Source: Cyanobacteriota bacterium
GTDB taxonomy: Bacteria; Acidobacteriota; Vicinamibacteria; Vicinamibacterales; UBA2999
Assembly (NCBI GenBank): GCA_019752015.1
Contig: JAIEMQ010000028.1
Span: forward strand, 62,001-126,000
Length of the DNA stretch: 64,000 bases
Direction: 5' to 3'
The position numbers were made by a program, and so were the translations under genes. The number at the start of each line of letters is the position of its first letter. Position 1 is the first letter of the stretch. This document shows positions 25,801 to 33,175 of this stretch, piece after piece. The notes below the pieces were generated by a model. The model was not told the DNA's origin and made no database searches. It saw only the letters and a program-made list of their open reading frames with translations.

Positions 25801-26800
25801 TGATACGCAGGGCACGGGCACGATCACCAACGACGATGGCCCGCCGGGTCCGTCAATCACCATCAATACGCCGACGGTCGCCCCTGGCGGCGTCATCAGC
25901 TTCACCGTTGCCAACGGTCCGGGCAATCGCGCGGATTGGGTCGGCCTTGCTCCGGCAGCCGCGGCGGACATGGGCAAGATCGACTGGATCTATCTGAACG
26001 GCACCAGGTCGGCGCCGGCGAGCGGCATCGCCAACGCGACGCTGCAGTTTATCGCGCCGGCAACGCCCGGATCGTACGACGTGCGGCTGTTCAGCAACGA
26101 CACCTACACCCGTATTGCGCGCAGCGTGGCGATTCCAGTAGCCAACGGACCAACGTTGACCATCAACGACGTCACGATCGTCGAAGGCAATAGTGGAGTT
26201 GCAAACGCGACGTTCACCGTGACGGTATCTCCGGTCAATGCGACGCAGAGCGTGACGGTCGACTACGCGACCGCGAACGGCACGGCGACGACCGCAAACA
26301 ACGACTACGCTGCAACGTCGGGCACGTTGACGTTTGCACCGTCGGTGGTAACACAAACGATCACGGTGCCGGTGATCGGCGACGCGGACGTGGAAGGCAA
26401 CGAGACGTTCGTCGTCAACCTTTCGAACGCCGTCAACGCGGCGATCGCCGATGCGCAGGGCATTGGCACGATTACCAGTGACGATCTGCCGGCCGGTCCT
26501 TCGATCACGATCGAGTCTGGTCTGACAATTCCTCGCGGCGGCCTGATCACGCTGAAGGTGTGGAACGGGCCCGGCAACGTCACTGACTGGGTAGGGCTCT
26601 ACGCGTTCGCCGCTGCCGACGTCGGTTATCAGCTGCAGTGGGTGTATCTGAGCGGCACCAGGACCCCAGGAGCTGGTCTCTCGAACGCGACGCTGCAGTT
26701 CGTGGCGCCGATGACGGCGGGCACTTACAACATCCGTCTATTCGCGAGCGACGGCTTTACGAAGCTCGCGACGAGCCCGGCGATTACCGTCACGCCCTAA
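22889..26800 (+). CDS. Large secreted subtilisin-like protease, paralogue of the divergent gene
   Basis: A 1303-aa protein with signal peptide, propeptide (GEVIVRYR, NPDVEYVEPNYI) and S8 domain with Asp173 (DTGILYNHPDL), His227 (SHGTHVAG) and Ser395 (SGTSMATP), exactly the same numbers as in its neighbour. After a Cys-containing sandwich module and one further NGPxxxxDWVGL-type module come three Calx-beta domains (e.g. DITVTEGSSGS, DVSVAEGNSGT, DVTIVEGNSGV) alternating with three more such modules. It ends in PAITVTP. It arose by inverted duplication with the 1627-aa gene and has fewer repeat units. Extracellular proteolysis is likely. Confidence 0.92.
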   Translation: MNFARRPLAVALTVVLALLTLVSEHLSTQGQRGRRGLSTVIVDGREAVEGEVIVRYRAAAGVAGRQRAEFEVDSDEVEAIGRRGARRMRSRRLGTRAMLQALRANPDVEYVEPNYIIRLNATPNDPSFPSLWGLFNSGQTIVGTAGVIGADIDAPSAWNFTTGSRANVVGVIDTGILYNHPDLAANIWTAPRPFSVVISGLVINCAAGTHGFNAINNTCNPMDDHSHGTHVAGTIGAVGNNGIGVAGVNWVASMMGLKFLSASGSGTTSDAIKAIEFAIQAKAALGVDANVRVLSNSWGGGGYSLALGNQIEAANGADMLFVAAAGNDGLNNDIYPHYPSSYANNNVVSVLASTNRDQRASFSNYGVTSVDIAAPGSQILSTVLNNSYAFYSGTSMATPHVSGAAALVLSACPMNTTDLKNLLLSSVDLPASLSGWTATGGRLAVNNAVQTCMVGMPSLTAAVQGKTVTATLNNGPGRADDLLGLFCPSTNPDATIADSKYLNGSTTPPASGLSAATVTLTAPAGGQTCQVRMFSTINGNRVKLATSNNVLIPVTPPSLTVNTPSVSAGGTISVSVADGPGGIGDWVALYQQVASDTAYLQWNYLTGTHSKPGLGRTAATLSFTAPTTAGSYELRLFADDGFQRLATSSPIVVAGQPSLTVNDITVTEGSSGSTNAIFTVTLTPADATQTVTVNYATANGTATAGSDYTPVNGMLTFPPSVTTQTISVPVIGDAVVEPNETFYVNLSSAGNATIGDAQGLASILTDDYPAGATITVQSSSVLPGGTINFQIANGPGNRADWIGFFPAAAADNGYQQWFYLNGQKTAPVVGLPNASVQLTAPQAAGTYNIRLFANDGFQKLATSPAITIAAQPTLTINDVSVAEGNSGTATATFTVTLAPANTSQTVTVDFATANGTATIADNDYVATNGTLTFAPNVDTQTINVMVTGDANNESNETFAVNLSNAVNAAVGDTQGTGTITNDDGPPGPSITINTPTVAPGGVISFTVANGPGNRADWVGLAPAAAADMGKIDWIYLNGTRSAPASGIANATLQFIAPATPGSYDVRLFSNDTYTRIARSVAIPVANGPTLTINDVTIVEGNSGVANATFTVTVSPVNATQSVTVDYATANGTATTANNDYAATSGTLTFAPSVVTQTITVPVIGDADVEGNETFVVNLSNAVNAAIADAQGIGTITSDDLPAGPSITIESGLTIPRGGLITLKVWNGPGNVTDWVGLYAFAAADVGYQLQWVYLSGTRTPGAGLSNATLQFVAPMTAGTYNIRLFASDGFTKLATSPAITVTP

Positions 26801-27463
26801 CTATCGCTGCGCGCCCGCATTGCGGTGACGGCGCAAACGTGTTCGCGCGGCGAGCGCCAATCCAACTCCGACCATCGTCATCGTCGCTGGTTCAGGAACA
26901 GGAGTCGGCTGCTCAACATCCGAAACCGCCTGAAGATTTGCCCTGAATCGCTGCGGCCAGGACTCTCCAGGACGATGGAACAGCGGGAACTGCGCGCTGA
27001 TGAACGCGGGCTGGCCATCGGCCAAATCGCCGCCCCACCACATACCGGGCAAGTAGCTGCCGTCGGACCCGAGCGGGATCCATCCATCGGGCAACGCAGG
27101 ACCGCCAGATCCCCACGAGGGCACCACGATTTCGACGTTGTCCAGTGATGGCGCGCACGTACCCGGGCCAAAGCCCATCGCGTCTTCCCAGACATATCCG
27201 GTGTTCGTATACGAGCGGCCAAGCACTCGCATCGTGGCGCTGGCCATTCCCTGCAAACAAATCGCTGGATTGAGAGCCGGCGCGTCGGGCGCAAGCGACA
27301 CGATCACGTCAACCGGCGTGCCGATTGGCACGACCGAATCGAGCGTCAGGCCGGCGGGCACGCTCGTGTGGCCCGTAACAAAGCCGGTCCAATGCCAGAT
27401 CGTTCCGGCCATAGCGGTGTGGGGGACAGCAAGAACAACAACGAGCAAGAGGATGTGCCTCAT
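26801..27463 (-). CDS. PEP-CTERM sorting-domain protein
   Basis: A 220-aa protein. ATG 27463 is preferred because GAGG precedes it at good spacing; another ATG lies at 27475. It has a signal peptide (HILLLVVVLAVPHTAMA), a beta-rich body, and the C-terminal tripartite tail VPEPATMTMVGVGLALAART followed by Arg residues, the exosortase recognition motif. The protein is therefore cleaved and anchored or released by an exosortase not encoded here. Its stop abuts the convergent subtilase. Body function unknown. Confidence 0.85.
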   Translation of the reverse strand: MRHILLLVVVLAVPHTAMAGTIWHWTGFVTGHTSVPAGLTLDSVVPIGTPVDVIVSLAPDAPALNPAICLQGMASATMRVLGRSYTNTGYVWEDAMGFGPGTCAPSLDNVEIVVPSWGSGGPALPDGWIPLGSDGSYLPGMWWGGDLADGQPAFISAQFPLFHRPGESWPQRFRANLQAVSDVEQPTPVPEPATMTMVGVGLALAARTRLRRHRNAGAQR

Positions 27464-27555
27464 CGAATGCCTCATCGTCTTGCTGCAAAACACTGGCCTT
27501 GAACCGCGCTGATTCGTGGTATTCGTAGCGTCTTGATGGGACTGCGAATACAGCG

Positions 27556-29022
27556 GTGACGGCGCGCGTCACGGCGATTGCGATTGTGTCCGCGCTCGTC
27601 AGCCTAACGTCCGCCGGAGCGCAGACTTTGCGCTGGGGCGGTGATGCCGAAGGCGGCGCGCCGTTCGTCGAGGCAGATCCGCGCGATCCGTCGAAGCTCG
27701 TTGGCTTCGACGTCGAGATCGCGGAACTGATCGCTAGAAAACTTGGCCGGACCCCGCAGTTCCTGCAGGTGCAGTTCACCTCGCTCGATCAATCCGCGAA
27801 GCGCGGGGATTTCGACATCGGCCTGAGCGGCATCGAGGACATCCCCGCGCGCCGTCAGTCGCTCGCTGCGAGCATGCCCTACTACGAATTCCGGGAAGTG
27901 CTCACGGTGCGGCAGGGCGATCGCGACCGTTACCGTTCGCTTGCCGATCTGAAAGGCCGCCGCGTCGCCACGCTGGGCGGCACCATGGCCTACGGCCTGC
28001 TGCTCGAGGCCGAGCGCACCCACGGCCTCACGGCGGTCTCCTACGACGATGACGTGCATCCGTATTCGGACCTGGTGATCGGACGAGTCGATGCCGTGGT
28101 GCTCGACAACGTGCTCGCCGATCGTGCCATGCGGCGCAACACCGGCCTCGTCACGCATCCTGAGGCGCTCGCCATTGGTCATTACATCGTCATCACGGCT
28201 CCAGAAAACACGGCGCTGCGCGATCAGGTCGATCAGATCCTGCGCGACGCCATGAACGACGGCACGCTCGAGCAGATCTTCAGGAAATGGAATGTGTGGA
28301 ACGACGATCAGCAGCCGCTCTACCAGCGGCTGTCGACGCGGACTGAAGACGCGCCGCCGGCAGCGCTCCCGTCAACGGGCGAACTGGTGTCGCGCTACGT
28401 CCCGTCGTTACTGCGTGCCGCTGTGATTACACTGATTCTGTCCTGCGCGGCAATGGCGCTCGCTGTTGCTCTCGGCGTCCTGATCGCGACCGGCCGTGTT
28501 TACGGCGATCCGGTTTCGCGATTGCTGCTCACCGTCTATGTCGAAGTGATGCGCGGCACGCCGGTGTTGCTGCAATTGTTCGTGATCTATTACGGCCTTG
28601 CGTCGGTGATCAGGCTGCCGGCGTTCGTGGCCGCGCTGCTCGGGCTCGGCCTCAACTACGCCGCCTACGAAAGCGAGATCTATCGCAGCGCGCTTGAAGC
28701 AGTGCCGCGCGGGCAGCTCGATGCGGCGCGCATTCTCGGGTTCACGCGGATGCAGACGCTGCGCCTGATCCGCGCGCCGCAGGCGTTCCGGCTGGCGCTG
28801 GCGCCGATGACCAACGACTTCGTTGCGCTGCTCAAGGATTCGTCGCTCGTCTCGATGCTGACGGTCGTCGAGCTCACCAAGCAGACCCAGATCGTCGCGA
28901 CCAACATCGGCAGCTGGGTGATCCCCGGTCTGTTATGCGCGGTGTTGTATCTCGCGATGTCGTTGCCGCTTGGTTATCTGGCCCGCCGTCTCGAAGAGCG
29001 ATGGAGGATGCCGACCGTATGA
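27556..29022 (+). CDS. Polar amino-acid ABC transporter, fused binding protein and permease
   Basis: A 488-aa fusion from GTG 27556. Residues about 20-255 form a family 3 solute-binding domain (GFDVEIAELIARKLGR, GDFDIGLSGIEDIPARRQS) that ends in FRKWNVWNDD. Residues 275-480 form a HisM/GlnP-type permease with about five TM helices and the EAA loop SALEAVPRGQLDAARILGF. The signal peptide exports the binding domain, which stays tethered to the permease. ATGA overlap with the ATPase gene indicates coupled translation. Substrate is probably a polar amino acid. Confidence 0.92.
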   Translation: MTARVTAIAIVSALVSLTSAGAQTLRWGGDAEGGAPFVEADPRDPSKLVGFDVEIAELIARKLGRTPQFLQVQFTSLDQSAKRGDFDIGLSGIEDIPARRQSLAASMPYYEFREVLTVRQGDRDRYRSLADLKGRRVATLGGTMAYGLLLEAERTHGLTAVSYDDDVHPYSDLVIGRVDAVVLDNVLADRAMRRNTGLVTHPEALAIGHYIVITAPENTALRDQVDQILRDAMNDGTLEQIFRKWNVWNDDQQPLYQRLSTRTEDAPPAALPSTGELVSRYVPSLLRAAVITLILSCAAMALAVALGVLIATGRVYGDPVSRLLLTVYVEVMRGTPVLLQLFVIYYGLASVIRLPAFVAALLGLGLNYAAYESEIYRSALEAVPRGQLDAARILGFTRMQTLRLIRAPQAFRLALAPMTNDFVALLKDSSLVSMLTVVELTKQTQIVATNIGSWVIPGLLCAVLYLAMSLPLGYLARRLEERWRMPTV

Positions 29023-29717
29023 GCGCGCTCAACGCGACAGGCGTGCGCTTGAAGCGCGGCTCGCGCGAGATCCTGCGCGGCGTCGATCTCCATGCCGATG
29101 CGGGAGAGCTGGTGGCGTTGATGGGGCTGTCAGGATCGGGCAAGACCACCATGCTGCGCGTGATCGCCGGCCTCGAGCCGCGCGACGGCGGAGAAGTGTC
29201 CGCCGCGAAAGTCGGGATGGTATTCCAGTTCCATTTCCTGTTCGAACACCTCTGCGCGATCGACAACGTCACGCTCGCGCCGACCCAGGTGTTGGGCGTA
29301 TCGATGCCCGACGCCAGGGAGCGCGCGCAGCAGCTGCTCGATCAGCTCGGTGTCGGCCACCGCGCGCATGCGCTGCCGCGTGAACTGTCGGGCGGCGAAG
29401 CGCAACGCGTCGCAATCGCGCGCGCGCTCGCCGTCGATCCGCCGTTGCTGCTGCTCGACGAGCCGACCGCGTCGCTCGATCCCGCGCGCCGCAACGATCT
29501 TGGCGAGGCGCTCGTGAAGCTCGCCGAATCGGGCCGCGCGCTGGTGATGACCTCGCACGACGACGACTTCGTCCGGGAGTTCGCGACGCGCGTCGTCGTC
29601 CTCGCGAATGGGGAAGTCGTGGAGCAGGGCGATCCGGAAACGGTCTTGACCGCACCCCAACACTCCGCGACGAGGGAACTGCTGCAGCTCGAGCGGGCCC
29701 GTCGAGGTGTACAATAG
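29019..29717 (+). CDS. Amino-acid ABC transporter ATP-binding protein
   Basis: A 232-aa ATPase. Walker A GLSGSGKTT, Q-loop VFQFHFLFEHL, signature LSGGEAQRVAIARALA, Walker B LLLLDEPTASLD and H-loop MTSHDDD are all intact. It is closest in pattern to GlnQ/HisP-type subunits. The ATG overlaps the stop of the fused permease. tRNA-Lys begins 7 bp downstream. Confidence 0.94.
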   Translation: MSALNATGVRLKRGSREILRGVDLHADAGELVALMGLSGSGKTTMLRVIAGLEPRDGGEVSAAKVGMVFQFHFLFEHLCAIDNVTLAPTQVLGVSMPDARERAQQLLDQLGVGHRAHALPRELSGGEAQRVAIARALAVDPPLLLLDEPTASLDPARRNDLGEALVKLAESGRALVMTSHDDDFVREFATRVVVLANGEVVEQGDPETVLTAPQHSATRELLQLERARRGVQ

Positions 29718-29724
29718 ACAGTTC

Positions 29725-29799
29725 GGGCGGGTAGCTCAGTGGTAGAGCAGGAGCCTTTTAAGCTTCTGGCCGTGGGTTCGATCCCCACCCCGCTCACCA
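29725..29799 (+). tRNA. tRNA-Lys(TTT)
   Basis: 75 nt with encoded CCA. The acceptor stem GGGCGGG pairs with CCCGCUC (one G-U), D-arm GCUC...GAGC, anticodon arm GGAGC-CUUUUAA-GCUUC with anticodon UUU, and T-arm GUGGG-UUCGAUC-CCCAC. Confidence 0.96.
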
Positions 29800-29814
29800 T
29801 TCGACTCGCAAGCC

Positions 29815-30309
29815 ATGCATCCTGACCTCGAACGCTGCCTTGCGATCGTGCTGGACGCGACGAAAGACGGCGGCGCCGAATGCGCCGTGCGCCGCAATCC
29901 CGGCAAGTGGTCCGTCGTCGAAGTCGTCGAACATCTCACGCGCGCGTTTTCAGGCACCGCCAAGGGCTTCGAGCGCTGTCTCGAAAAAGGCGCGCCGCTC
30001 GCGACGTCGACGACGATCAAACAGAAGGTGCAGCAATTCGCGCTGCTCAATCTCGGGGCGTTTCCCGAAGGCCGCCAGGCGCCGAAACACATTATTCCGA
30101 CGGGCGAGCTCGATCTGAGCGCGGTCATCAGCGCCGTGCGTCGCGACCTCGCGCGTCTCGACGAGTCCGCCGCCAAGGCGAAACAGGCGCTCGGCCCGGG
30201 AAAGATGCTCGATCATCCAGTCCTCGGTGCTCTGACCGTCGATCAGTGGCTGCGGTTTCACGTCGTCCACACGCAGCACCACGCGAAACAAATCAGGCAA
30301 CGGCGGTAA
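29815..30309 (+). CDS. DinB-like (DUF1569-type) four-helix protein
   Basis: A 164-aa protein. The N-terminal helix includes NPGKWSVVEVVEHLTRAF with the first putative metal His, and the C-terminal helix RFHVVHTQHHAKQIRQRR supplies the other two, as in DinB/YfiT metal-binding bundles. These proteins bind a divalent metal and are often thiol-transferase-like; the substrate is unknown. It starts 16 bp after the tRNA-Lys. Confidence 0.85.
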   Translation: MHPDLERCLAIVLDATKDGGAECAVRRNPGKWSVVEVVEHLTRAFSGTAKGFERCLEKGAPLATSTTIKQKVQQFALLNLGAFPEGRQAPKHIIPTGELDLSAVISAVRRDLARLDESAAKAKQALGPGKMLDHPVLGALTVDQWLRFHVVHTQHHAKQIRQRR

Positions 30310-30414
30310 TCGTGTCCGGTCGAGTCGAAGGAGTCACACAAGTGCACATGGCGACCGTCAAAATCCGCCCATTCGGCTATATCTTTACGGGTCCCAGAGG
30401 ACGATAATTTCACC

Positions 30415-30819
30415 GTGGTTCGCGAAACATCGCCGGTTGTTCTCGTCGTTGAAGACGATAGCGCCGTGCGTCAGCCGCTCGTGAAATTCCTGCAGATGCG
30501 GCAATACACCGTGGTCACCGCTGAAACCGCCGACGAAGGCCTCGACGCGATCAAGACACATCGCCCGGCGGCCGCCATCGTTGACCTGCGGCTCCGCCGT
30601 GGCTCCGGCCGCGAAGTCGTGGTCTCCGCGCCGCCCGAGATTCCCGTGATCATTTTCTCGGGATTAAGATCGGAATCCGCCGACCTCGAGACGATTCGCC
30701 CGAACACCCGCCTCGTCGAAAAGCCGTACTCGCTGGTGATGCTGATGGACACGCTCGAAGACATGCTCGAGCAGTCGCGCGGCAACTCGAGCGGCTTCGG
30801 CCGCATGGCGGCGTCGTAG
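30415..30819 (+). CDS. Stand-alone response regulator receiver domain
   Basis: A 134-aa CheY-like domain from GTG 30415: acidic pocket VVEDD, phospho-acceptor Asp57 (AAIVDLRL), the Ser switch FSG, and Lys in VEKPYS. No output domain is attached, and the tail is Ser/Gly-rich. No kinase gene is adjacent, so its partner is not evident. Confidence 0.9.
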   Translation: MVRETSPVVLVVEDDSAVRQPLVKFLQMRQYTVVTAETADEGLDAIKTHRPAAAIVDLRLRRGSGREVVVSAPPEIPVIIFSGLRSESADLETIRPNTRLVEKPYSLVMLMDTLEDMLEQSRGNSSGFGRMAAS

Positions 30820-30831
30820 CCCGTAGTCAGC

Positions 30832-31740
30832 CTACAAAATACTTTTACCTAACGCGGATAGCGCGAGCTCCGTACCGAGCTCCGCGGTCGTGTTCTTGAT
30901 ATCCAGCGTCGGATTGACTTCGACGAGATCGAACGACGTCAGCAGGCCCGATTCCGCGACCGTCTCCATGACGACGTGCGCTTCGCGATAGCTCAAGCCG
31001 CCCTTGACCGGCGTGCCCACGCCGGGCGCAACCGTGGGATCGCACGCGTCCAGATCGTACGAGACGTGGAATCCGCCGGTGCCCTTCGATGCGATCGCGA
31101 TCGCGCGTGACATCACTTCGGCAATACCGAGGCGATCGATCTCTTTCATCGTGAACACGTGGACCTTCGACGCGCGGACGATCTTCTTTTCGATCTCGTC
31201 GAGATTGCGGATGCCGACGAGCACGGTGTGCCGCGGCTGCACCGCCGGCGCGGGACCGGCGAAATGCGCGAGCTCGGCGGGACCGGTGCCGAGCAGCGCC
31301 GCCAGCGGCATGCCGTGCACGTTGCCCGACTCGCTCGAGCCCGGGTTGTTCATGTCGCCGTGCGCATCCACCCAGATCAACCCGAGCGGCTTGTTCTGCT
31401 TGCGCAGGTGCGCCGACGCGGCCGCGACCGACGCGGCGCCGAGGCTGTGATCGCCGCCGAGCACGATCGGCATCGCGCCTTCGGAGAATGACGCCAGCGA
31501 CGTCTGGAACAGTCGCTGGCAAACGCGGGCGATGTCTTTCACGTAGCGCTTGTGCGGATCGCCGAACGCCTTGCGCTCGGGAATGGGCGACGGCACGTCG
31601 CCCTTGTCGACGACGCGGAGTCCGAGCTTCGCGAGCTGCTCGCCCAGTCCGGCAATGCGAAACGCCGACGGCCCCATGTCGGTGCCGCGGCGGTTGCCGC
31701 CGAGATCGAGCGGCACGCCGATGATGTGAACGGTCTTCAT
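30832..31740 (-). CDS. rocF: Arginase (ureohydrolase family)
   Basis: A 302-aa protein from ATG 31740. The opening IIGVPLDLGGNRRGTDMGPS is arginase-like, and the binuclear Mn ligands lie in VLGGDHSLG, WVDAHGDMN and SYDLDACDP. The family hydrolyses arginine to ornithine and urea in the cytosol; specificity over related ureohydrolases is inferred from the N-terminus. The octamer array at 31739-31782 abuts the start codon, so repeat length may alter the leader. It is 40 bp downstream of the O-methyltransferase. Confidence 0.87.
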   Translation of the reverse strand: MKTVHIIGVPLDLGGNRRGTDMGPSAFRIAGLGEQLAKLGLRVVDKGDVPSPIPERKAFGDPHKRYVKDIARVCQRLFQTSLASFSEGAMPIVLGGDHSLGAASVAAASAHLRKQNKPLGLIWVDAHGDMNNPGSSESGNVHGMPLAALLGTGPAELAHFAGPAPAVQPRHTVLVGIRNLDEIEKKIVRASKVHVFTMKEIDRLGIAEVMSRAIAIASKGTGGFHVSYDLDACDPTVAPGVGTPVKGGLSYREAHVVMETVAESGLLTSFDLVEVNPTLDIKNTTAELGTELALSALGKSIL

Positions 31741-31782
31741 CTGGTGATCTGGTGATCTGGTGATCTGGTGATCTGGTGATCT
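31739..31782. repeat. Octamer tandem repeat (ATCTGGTG), 5.5 copies
   Basis: Five perfect copies and a half copy fill the gap between the O-methyltransferase stop and the arginase start. Read on the transcribed strand the unit is CACCAGAT and runs into the ATG. No other ribosome binding site is visible, so copy number might affect arginase translation. Confidence 0.9.
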
Positions 31783-32431
31783 AACGTCGCTTGTAAGTGA
31801 TCGAGATTCCTTCATGCCCCGGTGACACGGTCGTGTTCAGCGCCATCGGGTGCTTCTCGATCGCCGCGAGGAAATCGAGCATCTCGTTCTTCTTGTTGAT
31901 CACGTTGTGCGCGAGGAACAGTCCGCCCGGATTGACGCGCGGGAACACCATGTCGAAGAACTTCTTGTAGTCGGGTTTCCACGCATCGAGGAACACCAGG
32001 TCGAACGAGCCGGCCACCTTTGGAATTTCCTGGAACGCATCGCCGTGCACGACCTTGACGATGTCGGAAAGGCCGGCGCGCTGGACGTTGGCCGCGGCCT
32101 CCCTGGCGCGGACCGGGTCGAACTCGATCGTCGTCAGCTTGCCGCCGGTCTGGCGCAGGCCCATGCCGATCCAGATCGCGGAGTAGCCGCTGGCGGCGCC
32201 AATCTCCAGGACCTGGCGCGCATTCGTCGCCCCGACCAGGACGCGCAGGAACCGGCCATCCTCTTCGGACACGGCCAGCTGGCCCTTGTCCGCGGCACGA
32301 ATGCCTGCCAGCAGCTTGGCAATCGCCGGGTCGACGCCCGTTGCGGGGACCGGTTGGGCCAGAACCGGCGGGGCTGCCAGGATGCACGCAGCGACGACCA
32401 TGCACGGAACGGCAAGTGTTCTCAGCAACAT
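31781..32431 (-). CDS. Exported class I O-methyltransferase
   Basis: A 216-aa SAM-dependent methyltransferase related to CCoAOMT/TrmR-like enzymes. Motif I VLEIGAASGYSAIWIG, the acidic TIEFDPVRA and the metal-binding LVFLDAWKPDYKKFF are present. Unusually it begins with a signal peptide (VVAACILAAPPVLAQ), so it is probably exported, where SAM supply is unclear. The start at 32431 has GGGGAG immediately upstream; a start ten codons in is possible. Confidence 0.88.
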   Translation of the reverse strand: MLLRTLAVPCMVVAACILAAPPVLAQPVPATGVDPAIAKLLAGIRAADKGQLAVSEEDGRFLRVLVGATNARQVLEIGAASGYSAIWIGMGLRQTGGKLTTIEFDPVRAREAAANVQRAGLSDIVKVVHGDAFQEIPKVAGSFDLVFLDAWKPDYKKFFDMVFPRVNPGGLFLAHNVINKKNEMLDFLAAIEKHPMALNTTVSPGHEGISITYKRR

Positions 32432-32494
32432 CTCCCCATTTTAGGCTGATGCCCCATGCTATAGTTTCGCGTTTATTCAAATTCCGGAGGCATA

Positions 32495-33172
32495 GTGAGC
32501 CCGATCCTCACACGGCCGGTTCGCGAGCAACTCGAGCACGACCGCGTCATACGGCAGCTGCAAGCCAAGTACAAGCGCAAGACCGACGTCATCATCAATC
32601 CGGCCAACGAGCAGAACCAGTCCGTCACGGTTGGCGAGCTGGTGGTGTTTCCGGATGTGCTCGTCTTTGCCGAGGGCACCAGGCGCCTCCTGGTCACCGT
32701 CGAAGTGGAGACCGGCGAGTCGGTCAACTCCATCGAAGCGCGGGCCGAATGGGGCGTTTACAGCAAGCTCAAGGTGCCGATGCACCTTTACGTGCCGCCC
32801 GCGTGCGTCGAAGCGGTGAAACGGATCTGCGACGAATACCAGATCGTGGTCGCGGAGTTGTGGACCTATACGACCACGTTCGATCAGGTGCGGTTCACGC
32901 TCGTGACGAAGTCGCCCGACGCGCCAGTCGTGAAGTTGCCGCCCGTCAAAGCCGCGCCGCCGCCGAAACCGGTCAAACCCGCCGCCAAACCGAAACCGGC
33001 CGCCAAGCCTGCGAAGGCCAAGCCGGCGGCGAAGGCGAAGCCGGCGGCCAAGGCCAAGGCAAAACCGAACGCCAAACCGGCCGCGACCCGTCGACAGGCT
33101 CAGGGTCGTCCCGAGCAAGGTCGAGGGACGAAGAAGGCCGCCAAGCCGAAGGCGAAGATCAAGAAGCGGTAA
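32495..33172 (+). CDS. PD-(D/E)XK-like domain with histone-H1-like tail
   Basis: A 225-aa protein from GTG 32495 with GGAGG 5 bp upstream. Residues 1-140 form a compact domain with KTDVIINPANEQNQ, VVFPDVLVF and TVEVETGESVNSIEAR; the Asp followed by ExE resembles a PD-(D/E)XK active site, an inference without structural support. Residues 150-225 are a Lys/Ala/Pro tail (KPAAKPKPAAKPAKAKPAAK) typical of DNA-binding H1-like extensions. A repeat-derived insertion lies in the tail. The next gene starts 3 bp after its stop. Confidence 0.65.
   Translation: MSPILTRPVREQLEHDRVIRQLQAKYKRKTDVIINPANEQNQSVTVGELVVFPDVLVFAEGTRRLLVTVEVETGESVNSIEARAEWGVYSKLKVPMHLYVPPACVEAVKRICDEYQIVVAELWTYTTTFDQVRFTLVTKSPDAPVVKLPPVKAAPPPKPVKPAAKPKPAAKPAKAKPAAKAKPAAKAKAKPNAKPAATRRQAQGRPEQGRGTKKAAKPKAKIKKR
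33091..33127. repeat. Palindromic repeat element inside a coding tail
   Basis: The segment contains CGACAGGCTCAGGG and CGAGCAAGGTCGAGGG, a pattern commonly seen in dispersed intergenic repeats. It is read in frame as RQAQGRPEQGR, disrupting the otherwise Lys/Ala/Pro-rich H1-like tail. Confidence 0.5.
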
Positions 33173-33175
33173 GCA

